From assembly GCA_024682415.1 (NCBI GenBank), contig JAIKZG010000034.1, positions 1 through 37,788 on the forward strand: a stretch of DNA of 37,788 nucleotides, given 5' to 3'. The stretch comes from Prevotella sp. GTDB lineage: Bacteria; Bacteroidota; Bacteroidia; Bacteroidales; Bacteroidaceae. Below are positions 16,376-23,069 of the stretch, in pieces (position 1 is the first letter of the stretch; each line of letters begins with the position of its first letter). The notes below the pieces were generated by a model, which was not told the origin of the DNA, made no database searches, and saw only the letters and a list, made by a program, of their open reading frames with translations. A program made the translations under genes and the position numbers.

Positions 16376-16572
16376 AAAACTACATTTTTCAATGAAATTT
16401 GGTACTGCAAAACTACACTTTTCAATGGAATTTGGTGCCACAGAACTACACTTTTCAATGAAATTTGGTACCACAAAACTACACTTTTCAATGGAATTTA
16501 GTGCCGCGAAACTACACTCTTAATGACATTTAGTACCATAAAACTATAATTTTCAATGAATTAAGGTGAGTT
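16376..16572. repeat. Tandem array, six units of 33 bp with A/B alternation
   Basis: Units start at 16376, 16409, 16442, 16475, 16508 and 16540, each resembling AAAACTACACTTTTCAATG plus an AATTTGGTRCC tail. Units alternate between a TGAAATTTGGTACC form and a TGGAATTTGGTGCC form, so the real period is 66 bp. As 33 is divisible by three, repetitive open frames arise on both strands (11-residue units such as LHFSMKFGTTK). These lack start context and promoters and are treated as by-products. The array directly follows the fimbrillin-like gene's hairpin. Confidence 0.9.
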
Positions 16573-16590
16573 TTTTAAGTTTTCTATAAA

Positions 16591-16980
16591 GATTTGTCTG
16601 CAGAGTTGTGTGGCGAAATCTTCGTTTTAGGATTTCTCTGCAGAGTTGTGCAGCGAAATCTTCATTTTAAGATTTGTCTGTAGAGTTGTGTGGCGAAATC
16701 TTCATTTTAGGATTTGTCTGTAGAGTTGTGCAGCGAAATCTCACTTTTAAGATTTCTCTGCAGAGTTGTGTGGCGAAATCTTCATTTTAGGATTTCTCTG
16801 CAGAGTTGTGCAGCGAAATCTCATTTTTAGGATTTGTGTGTAGAGTTGTGTGGCGAAATCTTCGTTTTAGGATTTCTCAGTAGAGTTGTGCCGCGAAATC
16901 TTCGTTTTTAGGATTTGTCTGTAGAGTTGTGCAGCGAAATCTTCGTTTTAGGATTTGTCTTGTAGAGTTATAATTGCCAA
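16591..16980. repeat. Tandem array, about 9.5 units of 40 bp with A/B alternation
   Basis: Units begin with GATTTGTCTG or GATTTCTCTG at 16591, 16631, 16671, 16711, 16751, 16791, 16831, 16871, 16912 and 16952. The core alternates strictly for the first seven units between GTTGTGTGGCGAAATC and GTTGTGCAGCGAAATC, giving an 80-bp dimer. The last unit is cut off six bp before the HxlR gene's stop codon. No open frame of interest is present. It is unrelated in sequence to the neighbouring 33-bp array. Confidence 0.92.
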
Positions 16981-16986
16981 CTCTTT

Positions 16987-17352
16987 TTAGCTTGCTTGTG
17001 CCATGCGGTCTTTTATGATTTCTGCCATGTGGTCGTAAGCCCAGTTGATGATATTTTCCAAATGAGGCCAGAGGGAGAGGGCACGTGAGGTGAGGGCGTA
17101 TTCTACGCGTGGGGGCACTTCGGCATAAACCGTGCGGCTCACGAAGCCATCTTCCTCAAGCATTTTAAGGGTAGTGGAAAGCATCTTCTGCGAAATGTCG
17201 CCGATGGATTTCTTTAACTCGTTGAAACGCATTGTGCCATGATTCTTCAATGTGAAGATGATGAGCACCGACCATTTGTCACCGATGCGTGAGAGCACAT
17301 TGCGAATAGGGCATTTCGGCTCAAAGCTATCTATAATGAAGTCTCTTTTCAT
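16987..17352 (-). CDS. HxlR-family winged-helix transcriptional regulator
   Basis: A 121-residue MarR/HxlR-type repressor, usually responding to redox or electrophile stress through a Cys near the N-terminus. Here FEPKCPIRNVLSRIGDKWSV matches the family start, with the conserved Cys and the GDKW motif. The wing region reads ISQKMLSTTLKMLEEDGFV and PPRVEYALT. The frame is open to a TTG at 17376, but that codon lies inside the -7 promoter box, so the ATG at 17352 is the real start. The gene is divergent from the cupin gene and probably controls it and itself through the palindrome at 17464-17483. Confidence 0.92.
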   Translation of the reverse strand: MKRDFIIDSFEPKCPIRNVLSRIGDKWSVLIIFTLKNHGTMRFNELKKSIGDISQKMLSTTLKMLEEDGFVSRTVYAEVPPRVEYALTSRALSLWPHLENIINWAYDHMAEIIKDRMAQAS

Positions 17353-17373
17353 ATTAATTCCTGTTTCGGTGTG

Positions 17374-17381
17374 CAAAAGTA
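17374..17381 (-). promoter_or_regulatory. -7 box of the HxlR gene
   Basis: TACTTTTG on the minus strand (17381-17374) fits TAnnTTTG and lies 22 bp before the ATG at 17352. GTTAC just upstream on the same strand (17383-17379) equals a half-site of the operator at 17464-17483. Confidence 0.6.
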
Positions 17382-17463
17382 ACCATTATTATTCTATGGG
17401 CGATTGCGATGATTGTTAAGTTATCATAAAACTAAAATGCGCAATCTGTAGCAGCAGTCGCAA

Positions 17464-17483
17464 TAGTTACCTCAAAGTAACTA
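17464..17483. promoter_or_regulatory. Palindromic operator candidate for the HxlR regulator
   Basis: TAGTTAC, 6 bp, GTAACTA is a perfect inverted repeat in the divergent intergenic region, 20 bp upstream of the cupin -33 box. HxlR-type dimers bind inverted repeats of this size. A lone GTAAC half-site also occurs at the HxlR promoter. Binding itself is inferred. Confidence 0.6.
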
Positions 17484-17503
17484 TCTAACCTCTTGGTGCT
17501 CTC

Positions 17504-17534
17504 TTGACGGCTGACGTTTTTTAGCTTATCTTTG
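17504..17534 (+). promoter_or_regulatory. Promoter of the cupin gene
   Basis: TTGA (17504-17507), 19 bp, TATCTTTG (17527-17534). The -7 box is consensus and the -33 box is one base off. The ATG is 34 bp downstream. Confidence 0.65.
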
Positions 17535-17567
17535 CATCGTAATTAAGAAACATAAATAACAGAAGAT

Positions 17568-18023
17568 ATGAAAGAAATAAAGACAATCAAGAGTGGAAAG
17601 AACTATAGTGCGATAACAGTTGGTAAGATGGACGAGCTTAATGAGCACGTTTTGCAGATGGGAGAGGGTATGGTAACTCACGGCAAGGTGTTTGTGGGTG
17701 ATGCTCTCGGCGCGACAGGCTCGCAGATGTCGTTCCAAAGTATGCCGGTGGGTGCCGACAGTCCTTTCCTCCATGCTCATAAGACTCATGAGGAGCTTTA
17801 CATTATCGTAAAGGGCGAAGGAGAATATCAGGTGGATGGAGAAATCTTCCCTATAGCAGAGGGCAGCGTGGTGAGAGTAGCTCCCGATGGTAAGCGCGCT
17901 CTTCGCAACACAGGCAAAGAGCCTTTGGTTATGATTTGCGTGCAGTATAAGGCTAACTCCTTCGGCAAGGACGACGATGCAATGACCGACGGCATAATTC
18001 TGCAAGAGTCATTGAAGTGGTAA
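17568..18023 (+). CDS. Cupin-domain protein
   Basis: A 151-residue single-domain cupin. The metal-binding motif is seen as FLHAHKTHEELYIIVKGEGE (two His, one Glu spaced as in motif 1) followed by AEGSVVRVAPDGKRALRN (motif 2, with the usual terminal His apparently replaced by Arg). Cupins include dioxygenases, isomerases and quercetinase-like or storage folds, so no reaction can be assigned. A divergent HxlR repressor and an operator between the two genes suggest induction by a small reactive molecule. A very strong terminator follows 23 bp after the stop. Confidence 0.85.
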   Translation: MKEIKTIKSGKNYSAITVGKMDELNEHVLQMGEGMVTHGKVFVGDALGATGSQMSFQSMPVGADSPFLHAHKTHEELYIIVKGEGEYQVDGEIFPIAEGSVVRVAPDGKRALRNTGKEPLVMICVQYKANSFGKDDDAMTDGIILQESLKW

Positions 18024-18045
18024 CCCACATTTTTAATAAATGAAT

Positions 18046-18091
18046 AATCGCTCTTTAATCAGCATTTAAACACTGATTAAAGAGCGATTTT
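18046..18091 (+). terminator. Cupin gene terminator
   Basis: AATCGCTCTTTAATCAG (18046-18062) is perfectly complementary to CTGATTAAAGAGCGATT (18073-18089), a 17-bp stem with a 10-nt loop, followed by TT and a T-rich stretch. Confidence 0.9.
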
Positions 18092-18135
18092 GTTGTTTGT
18101 TTTTGTAGCTTATTTACATTCTTTCGTGTTTTAAT

Positions 18136-18166
18136 TTTGATTTAAATGTTATTCTTAGTACTTTTG
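18136..18166 (+). promoter_or_regulatory. Promoter of the small membrane protein gene
   Basis: TTTG (18136-18139), 19 bp, TACTTTTG (18159-18166): a full consensus match 31 bp before the ATG, which supports the short gene being real. Confidence 0.7.
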
Positions 18167-18196
18167 CAGCAGAAATAAGAAAAATCAAAAAAAGTT

Positions 18197-18415
18197 ATGA
18201 CAGCATTAGAAGGATTTATCCTGTTTGTTGCCGTAAGTCTGATAGGCTGGGCAATAGTAGAACTCAAATACCGCGCAGTGGGTTTTGAGCATAGTGAGGA
18301 GGAAAATGTGGCAAACGAAAAGGCTGTTGCCCTCTTGAAAAAAGATGGTTATAAGGAATCAAATATTCGCGATATCCTTTCAAATAGCTCTTTCACAGGC
18401 TTCGACGCTGTGTAA
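18197..18415 (+). CDS. Small single-pass membrane protein, unknown
   Basis: A 72-residue product with one hydrophobic segment at about residues 5-22 (GFILFVAVSLIGWAIVEL). A cytoplasmic-looking charged tail follows, ending in a short helical KKDGYKESNIRDILSNSSF. I do not recognise the family. Support for it being a gene comes from a consensus promoter 31 bp upstream, an ATG start, an independent terminator downstream and isolation from both neighbours. Confidence 0.7.
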   Translation: MTALEGFILFVAVSLIGWAIVELKYRAVGFEHSEEENVANEKAVALLKKDGYKESNIRDILSNSSFTGFDAV

Positions 18416-18463
18416 AAAAGAGTATAGGAATATAGCGACAATATATTCGCAACGCATAAAAAG

Positions 18464-18507
18464 AAATGTGCGCCTGACAAAATGAAAGTCGGGCGCACAT
18501 TTTTTAT
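18464..18507. terminator. Bidirectional terminator
   Basis: AAATGTGCGCC...GAC pairs with GTC...GGCGCACATTT around an 8-nt loop. A-rich and T-rich flanks serve both the small membrane protein gene (plus) and the Dlt-like operon (minus); the stop codon of the SGNH-type gene is inside the right arm. Confidence 0.8.
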
Positions 18508-19496
18508 TTATATAGCTGCTTCATCATCTCGTTGCCTACTACGGCGCGATAATGACCGGGGTCATAATAATAATGATAGTCGCGATATTTTGCGTGGGCT
18601 TCGTCAGAGAAGTTGAGCACATTTTTCGGGCCGAACACATCTTTTATTATCTTCAAATCAGCCTTGCTTATACATTCACATTTGAATGTAGGGCCGATGG
18701 CAATCTTGATGTCGCTTCCTAAAGAGTCGCATAATGCTTTAATCTTGCTAAGGCATTCTCTCTGCTTGGTCTTTATTACGGCAGCATGCACCGATGGCTG
18801 GCATTTCTGGTTATGCCAATCTCTTTCCTGCCAATATTTCTCACCATATTTCTTTATGTAATCGTCTTGCCACATTACAGCATCGTTTGTGAGACGGTCG
18901 CGGATTTTGCCGTTTATGTTGATTACATCCCTCATTGAGTTGTCATATTTGTGGGTGAACTGGTATTTCAGAAAAGGAGAGAGGAAACTTGGCATATAGA
19001 AAGCCTGCAGGAACTCTATCTGAAAACTCATTCTGCTCATTCCGCTTACATCGGGTGGCATAATGTGAACTACGCCAGCCTGTGGCAAGTCGTGCTCAAA
19101 AATATATGGCTCGGCTACGATGAGCATATGCTTTATTTCCTGATCGGGCTGCTTTGCCAACGCCTGAAGTTTAAGGAGAATATCGCCTATTCCCTCGTCG
19201 TTGCAAAACATGCGGTAAGGACGGCCCTTAATGTATCTGTTCCAGTCGTAGGTGCGGAAAGCCTTGCTGCATGATGTTCCGAATATGAAGGAATCGTAGC
19301 GCATCTGCTTTCTGTGGTCTTTGTATTTTGTCCATGCTATCATGCCCTCGCTTTGCTGTATCGAGGGGCTGTCGTAGTCATCGTAATGGCGCAGCACCAT
19401 GAAAGGGTCTAACACAAAATAACTTATCAGCAGAGCCAGAAAAGGAGAGGCTGCCAGCACGCATTTTATGATGAATGTAAATAGATTACGCTTCAT
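18504..19496 (-). CDS. SGNH-hydrolase-like membrane-anchored protein (DltD-position)
   Basis: Last gene of the Dlt-like operon; 330 residues. It has an N-terminal membrane anchor (about residues 8-30) and then a periplasmic domain. Two catalytic-looking motifs are visible. FIFGTSCSKAF contains Ser75 in a block I-like setting, and YYYDPGHYRAVVGNEMM near the C-terminus contains Asp312 and His315 as in the SGNH D-x-x-H. Similar proteins sit next to MBOAT acyltransferases, where they hand the acyl group to the final acceptor or trim it, as DltD or AlgX/AlgJ do. Overall similarity to Gram-positive DltD is not evident from reading, so the role is inferred from position and motifs. Nine bp separate it from the MBOAT gene. 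Confidence 0.7.
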   Translation of the reverse strand: MKRNLFTFIIKCVLAASPFLALLISYFVLDPFMVLRHYDDYDSPSIQQSEGMIAWTKYKDHRKQMRYDSFIFGTSCSKAFRTYDWNRYIKGRPYRMFCNDEGIGDILLKLQALAKQPDQEIKHMLIVAEPYIFEHDLPQAGVVHIMPPDVSGMSRMSFQIEFLQAFYMPSFLSPFLKYQFTHKYDNSMRDVININGKIRDRLTNDAVMWQDDYIKKYGEKYWQERDWHNQKCQPSVHAAVIKTKQRECLSKIKALCDSLGSDIKIAIGPTFKCECISKADLKIIKDVFGPKNVLNFSDEAHAKYRDYHYYYDPGHYRAVVGNEMMKQLYK

Positions 19497-19505
19497 GTGT
19501 GTAGG

Positions 19506-20876
19506 TTAAAATTGAATGTAGATAAAATTGTCCACACCGAAAGCTCCGTAGAGGAATATCAATGTGATGAATACAAAGTAAATGGGCCAGCGCAGATAAG
19601 TCTTCTGGCAGGCAGTCCATTTAATGATGTCGCAGCGAGAATTCACGTATTCCCACGCAAACATCAGCACCGTGGCAATGCCAAAGGCTATCCATTCACT
19701 GTCTTTCAGGCATAGGCGCAAATCCTTTACATAGAATGACGACCAGTCAAGTATGTGGGTATATGTGTAGACCACATCGTCGAGATTTGCTATGCGGAAG
19801 AATAGTAGCGAGATGGCAAACAGCAGATATGTGCGCACCATCATTATAGGCTTATACGCCTTGTCGCCCATAAACGCGCGCAGACTGTCGTGCCATTTCT
19901 TTGTGGCTGTCTCGTAAATGATTACTACGCCTTGAAACAATCCGTATAGAGCGAATGTCCAGCCTGCTCCGTGCCACACTCCGATTGTCACGAATGTGGT
20001 GATTATGGCAATGTAAATTCCCCATTTCTTCATGTGGCGCAGCTCGGCGGAAAGCGGTGTGTAGATGTAGTCACGGCACCAGAAAGAAAGGGATTGATGC
20101 CAACGACGCCATAGCTCGCCCGTAGTAAGCGAGATGAAAGGGCGGTCGAAGTTTGGCGTGAGGGTAAACCCGAACATCGCGCCGAGTCCGAGAGCCATAT
20201 TGGTGTATCCCGCGAAATCAGCATACAGCTGAATAGGATAGAGCATAGTGGCAATAAACAGTTGAGGCCCAGTGGCGCTTTGCACGTCATTGAACACGGA
20301 ATCCAATGACGGAGCTATCCTGTCGGCAATTACTAGTTTCATAAATGCTCCCCACGCCATCAGCTTCAGTCCTGCCACCACCTTTTCATAATTGAAGGGG
20401 TGAGCTTTTTTGAGTTGAGGCAACAAGTCGTAGCATCGCTCGATAGGGCCTGAGAGAAACTTCATGAACAGAAGCATGTAGACGGAAAACTTTATCGGGT
20501 CTTCCTCCGGCTCTTCTTCCCAATAGATTTCTATCAGATAAGATATTGCTTGAAAAGTGTAGAATGATATGCCTAAGGGGAAGAACGGAGAAGCATAACG
20601 TGCGGTGAGCCAAATGCCCACCAACACCGCTATGCTTACTGATAGCATCCATAATCCGATTTTCTTCTCTAAGTTCTTATGCAGCAGCTTGCCTGCGACA
20701 AAGGTGAAAGTCGTTATTCCCAATGCGTAGATTAGGAATGCCCAGTTATAGTAGCCTATAAAGACAATGCTTGCTGTAAGAAGCAGAATATGTTGCAAGC
20801 GGCGATTGCTTTTTATGTAGTATAAAAGAAACGTTACTATGATAAAAGCAACAAATGGCAATGAAAGAAATTCCAT
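19506..20876 (-). CDS. MBOAT family membrane O-acyltransferase (DltB/AlgI-like)
   Basis: Integral membrane protein of 456 residues with about eleven hydrophobic segments. The MBOAT signatures are GELWRRWHQSLSFWCRDYIY and GVWHGAGWTFALYGL, in which His302 is the invariant catalytic histidine. The family transfers acyl or aminoacyl groups from a cytoplasmic donor to an acceptor across the membrane: DltB for D-alanine, AlgI for acetate. Here a dedicated carrier protein and adenylation enzyme lie directly upstream in the operon, which favours a DltB-type aminoacyl donor rather than acetyl-CoA. The C-terminus ends in a hydrophobic helix. The start at 20876 is 20 bp after the carrier-protein stop. 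Confidence 0.9.
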   Translation of the reverse strand: MEFLSLPFVAFIIVTFLLYYIKSNRRLQHILLLTASIVFIGYYNWAFLIYALGITTFTFVAGKLLHKNLEKKIGLWMLSVSIAVLVGIWLTARYASPFFPLGISFYTFQAISYLIEIYWEEEPEEDPIKFSVYMLLFMKFLSGPIERCYDLLPQLKKAHPFNYEKVVAGLKLMAWGAFMKLVIADRIAPSLDSVFNDVQSATGPQLFIATMLYPIQLYADFAGYTNMALGLGAMFGFTLTPNFDRPFISLTTGELWRRWHQSLSFWCRDYIYTPLSAELRHMKKWGIYIAIITTFVTIGVWHGAGWTFALYGLFQGVVIIYETATKKWHDSLRAFMGDKAYKPIMMVRTYLLFAISLLFFRIANLDDVVYTYTHILDWSSFYVKDLRLCLKDSEWIAFGIATVLMFAWEYVNSRCDIIKWTACQKTYLRWPIYFVFITLIFLYGAFGVDNFIYIQF

Positions 20877-20896
20877 ATCTTCTTATAAGGTCGCCG

Positions 20897-21145
20897 TTAT
20901 TTGTCTTCGTATTTGCTGAGGATAGTGTCGCAGAGCGCGCCTATATTCTTCATCTTGATAATCTCGCGAAGTTTCAGCTTGATGCAGAATGTATCTTCCA
21001 CTTCGCTTATGATTGTCATGTTGGTCACCGAGTCCCATGCCTCAATATCGTTGGTGGTCATGTCGTCGTTGATAACGATCATTGGTTCGTTAAGCACTTT
21101 CGCGAATATGCCGCGCAAAGTGTCTTTTACTTCTTCTCTTGTCAT
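20897..21145 (-). CDS. Acyl/aminoacyl carrier protein (DltC-like)
   Basis: An 82-residue carrier protein. IEAWDSVTNM gives the phosphopantetheine attachment Ser39 in the W-D-S-V/L context, typical of DltC and related carriers rather than fatty acid ACP (DSLD). It would carry the activated amino acid as a thioester from the adenylation enzyme to the MBOAT protein. Its ATG overlaps the stop of the adenylation gene by 4 bp, so expression is coupled. Confidence 0.9.
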   Translation of the reverse strand: MTREEVKDTLRGIFAKVLNEPMIVINDDMTTNDIEAWDSVTNMTIISEVEDTFCIKLKLREIIKMKNIGALCDTILSKYEDK

Positions 21146-22623
21146 CCTATTAATTGTTTAATTTGTTTTCTGTCTATTTTGTTGTTGGCGTTCTGAGGAA
21201 ATTTGCCTATGAAATGTATCTCCTGTGGCATCATGTAGGCAGGGAGTTTCGATTTCATGTAGTCGTGAAGCTCCTTCTCCTGCTTGTCGTCCTTTCCTTC
21301 CAAGGCAAGCTGTATAAAGTTGTTGCCCTTGTCGTCGCTGTTTACCACTGCCACGGTTGCAATTTCTCCGTTGAAGAATTCTCGTGCCACGCATTCTATC
21401 TCGCTCAGCTCTATGCGATAGCCTTGTATCTTCACCTGTGAGTCTTTTCTGCCATAATATGCAATGTCGCCATCGGCATCGGCTTTGCATATATCGCCCG
21501 TGCGGTAATATCGTGTGCCGTTCTTTCCTATGAAGAAAGCCTCCTTGTTCTTCTCCTCATTCTTCCAATAGCCAGGGGTGAGCTGTCCGCCGGCAAGACA
21601 TAATTCGCCAGTTTCGCCCACAGCGCATGGAGTGCCATCATCATTCATTACGATAGCTTCCACGCCGCGCATAGCCTTGCCTATTCCCACATTGCCGTTC
21701 ACATGCTTTATCTCGCCAGAGGTGTTGAGCTTATATGTGGTGCAGTAGATGGTGCATTCCGTAGGGCCATACACATTCCACAGCATGGCGTTGGGCACGC
21801 ACTGCTCCCATGCTTTCAGATCGTCGAGGTTGAGTGCTTCGCCGCAGAACAGAGAATAGCGCATATCCTTAGCCTCTATCTCGTCCATGTAAGGGCGCAG
21901 ACAATGTATCACCGAAGGCACCATCAGCGCGGCTGTGAGATTGTATTCATCAAGCAATCGGAACACGCCTTGATATTTTATCAGGTTGTATGGCACAGTA
22001 TATACGCATGCGCCTGCCATCAGCGGCAGCAGATATGACTGCACGGAGAGGTCGAAAGTGAGGTCAAACATCTGCAAGCAGCGGTCTGTGTTAGTGAGCT
22101 TTATGCCCATGTCAGCCACTGCTGCCGTGAATGAAGCCACATTTCCGCGAGTGATAGGCACACCCTTTGGTCTGCCTGTGCTGCCCGATGTGAATAATAT
22201 GTAGGCGAGCGACTCGTCAGATGTTTTTACGGGCTGAGTCATTTCCGCTTCGTCAGTCAGAGTGGCGGTGCTTATAATGTCGTGATTTGTGTATCGTGTG
22301 TTTTCGCTTGAGTCGAGGATTGTTGTTATTCCCACCTGCTCAATGATGTCAAGACATCTGTCGAGAGGCTGTCCGGGGTGGAGTGGCACATAGCATTTTC
22401 CCTCCATCCATAGAGCCAAAATAGAAGCATAGGTATTTATATCGTCGTTGGCTACCAGTCCGATATTTTTGCTTTCCACTTTGCTTAACGCTTTTCTGAT
22501 GGCGGCAACACGTTTTTTCAGATAAGCATAATTATAAAATTGGTCGTCAATGCAAAAGGCGTTCTTTTCTTTGTCTGCTTCGAGAGTATTCACTATCGGA
22601 GCAATCACTTTTTCGTCAAACAT
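21142..22623 (-). CDS. Amino acid adenylation enzyme (DltA-like)
   Basis: ANL-superfamily ligase of 493 residues that should activate an amino acid with ATP and load it on the carrier protein encoded next. Core motifs in order: P-loop YILFTSGSTGRPKG (141-154); A4 FDLSVQS with Asp191, the residue that usually binds the amino group; A5 NVYGPTE (283-289); YYRTGD; GRKDSQVKIQGYRIE; and the C-terminal catalytic lysine Lys482 in NANNKIDRK. It is a stand-alone domain of DltA size, without condensation or thioesterase domains. The FDLSV motif agrees with DltA, which uses D-alanine, but the full specificity pocket was not compared. It is first in the operon, with a -7 box 55 bp upstream. Confidence 0.88.
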   Translation of the reverse strand: MFDEKVIAPIVNTLEADKEKNAFCIDDQFYNYAYLKKRVAAIRKALSKVESKNIGLVANDDINTYASILALWMEGKCYVPLHPGQPLDRCLDIIEQVGITTILDSSENTRYTNHDIISTATLTDEAEMTQPVKTSDESLAYILFTSGSTGRPKGVPITRGNVASFTAAVADMGIKLTNTDRCLQMFDLTFDLSVQSYLLPLMAGACVYTVPYNLIKYQGVFRLLDEYNLTAALMVPSVIHCLRPYMDEIEAKDMRYSLFCGEALNLDDLKAWEQCVPNAMLWNVYGPTECTIYCTTYKLNTSGEIKHVNGNVGIGKAMRGVEAIVMNDDGTPCAVGETGELCLAGGQLTPGYWKNEEKNKEAFFIGKNGTRYYRTGDICKADADGDIAYYGRKDSQVKIQGYRIELSEIECVAREFFNGEIATVAVVNSDDKGNNFIQLALEGKDDKQEKELHDYMKSKLPAYMMPQEIHFIGKFPQNANNKIDRKQIKQLIG

Positions 22624-22677
22624 GATATATGTATATGTGTTTCGTTTTTATTTCGTGATTAATATTATAAGTTTTCG

Positions 22678-22685
22678 CAAAAGTA
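22678..22685 (-). promoter_or_regulatory. -7 box of the Dlt-like operon
   Basis: TACTTTTG on the minus strand (22685-22678) fits the Bacteroidota -7 consensus 55 bp before the adenylation gene's ATG. No clear -33 TTTG is found at the usual distance, so the promoter may need an activator or be weak. Confidence 0.45.
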
Positions 22686-22789
22686 TTGATTTTCAATATT
22701 ATATGTAATATAGTATGTCGCGAAACGGTAAAAATCAAGCCTGAACTGTTGTTTTTCGTGGCTGAAAAATGACATCTCTCATCTATTTT

Positions 22790-22820
22790 TCTCACAGATG
22801 CCACAGATTAACACAGATTT
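22790..22820 (-). repeat. Dispersed ATCTGTG repeat, copy 1
   Basis: On the minus strand the element carries three ATCTGTG heptamers starting 10 and then 9 bp apart, framed by AA and AGA. Nearly the same sequence is at 35608-35640 and 37531-37564 on the plus strand. All three copies are intergenic. Confidence 0.8.
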
Positions 22821-22866
22821 TTATTTCCTTTTCGCAGTTCACATTAGACCAATGTTAATCCATTAG

Positions 22867-22971
22867 CTCCTTTCCACCTTTCCTTTTGGCAAATGCTCGT
22901 TCAGAGAAAAAGTTGTGCAGAAAATCGTGGACAACGATAATCCCGTGTTTTCGTTTAGCAAGACTTCATAG
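22867..22971 (+). other. Short open frame without start, possible relic
   Basis: Between the Dlt-like operon and the outer-membrane barrel gene, a plus-strand frame reads FREKVVQKIVDNDNPVF among about 34 codons before TAG. It has no start codon or promoter. It may be the tail of a lost gene or part of an intergenic repeat. The remainder of 22624-23069 holds the repeat above, the operon promoter and a terminator, and nothing else recognisable. Confidence 0.3.
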
Positions 22972-22979
22972 AAAATGAA

Positions 22980-23024
22980 AATGCCATTGTCTATTTCCAA
23001 AATATGGTAATAAACAATGGCATT
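22980..23024 (-). terminator. Terminator of the outer-membrane barrel gene
   Basis: AATGCCATTG (22980-22989) and CAATGGCATT (23015-23024) form a perfect 10-bp stem with a 25-nt loop, 45 bp after the stop codon at 23070. The sequence beyond it on the minus strand is T-rich. Confidence 0.65.
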
Positions 23025-23069
23025 CTATAATTCTTCGTAGACTTTTCCTACGAAATGCAGTAATGTGCT

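Noticed and set aside
16303..16523. Repeat proteins of about 60 residues on both strands of the 33-bp array
   Set aside because: A 33-bp period without stop codons gives open frames automatically on both strands. There is no promoter, ribosome-binding or start context, and no known family.
16376..16980. CRISPR array
   Set aside because: The units are contiguous or separated by no unique spacers, they vary between copies, and no cas genes are near. They are simple tandem repeats.
17353..17376. Upstream TTG start for the HxlR regulator
   Set aside because: The TTG is part of the -7 promoter box, upstream of the predicted transcription start.
18504..22623. Nonribosomal peptide synthetase or alginate acetylation cluster
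   Set aside because: There is a single adenylation domain without condensation or thioesterase domains, and an aminoacyl carrier and ligase accompany the MBOAT protein, which alginate acetylation does not use.
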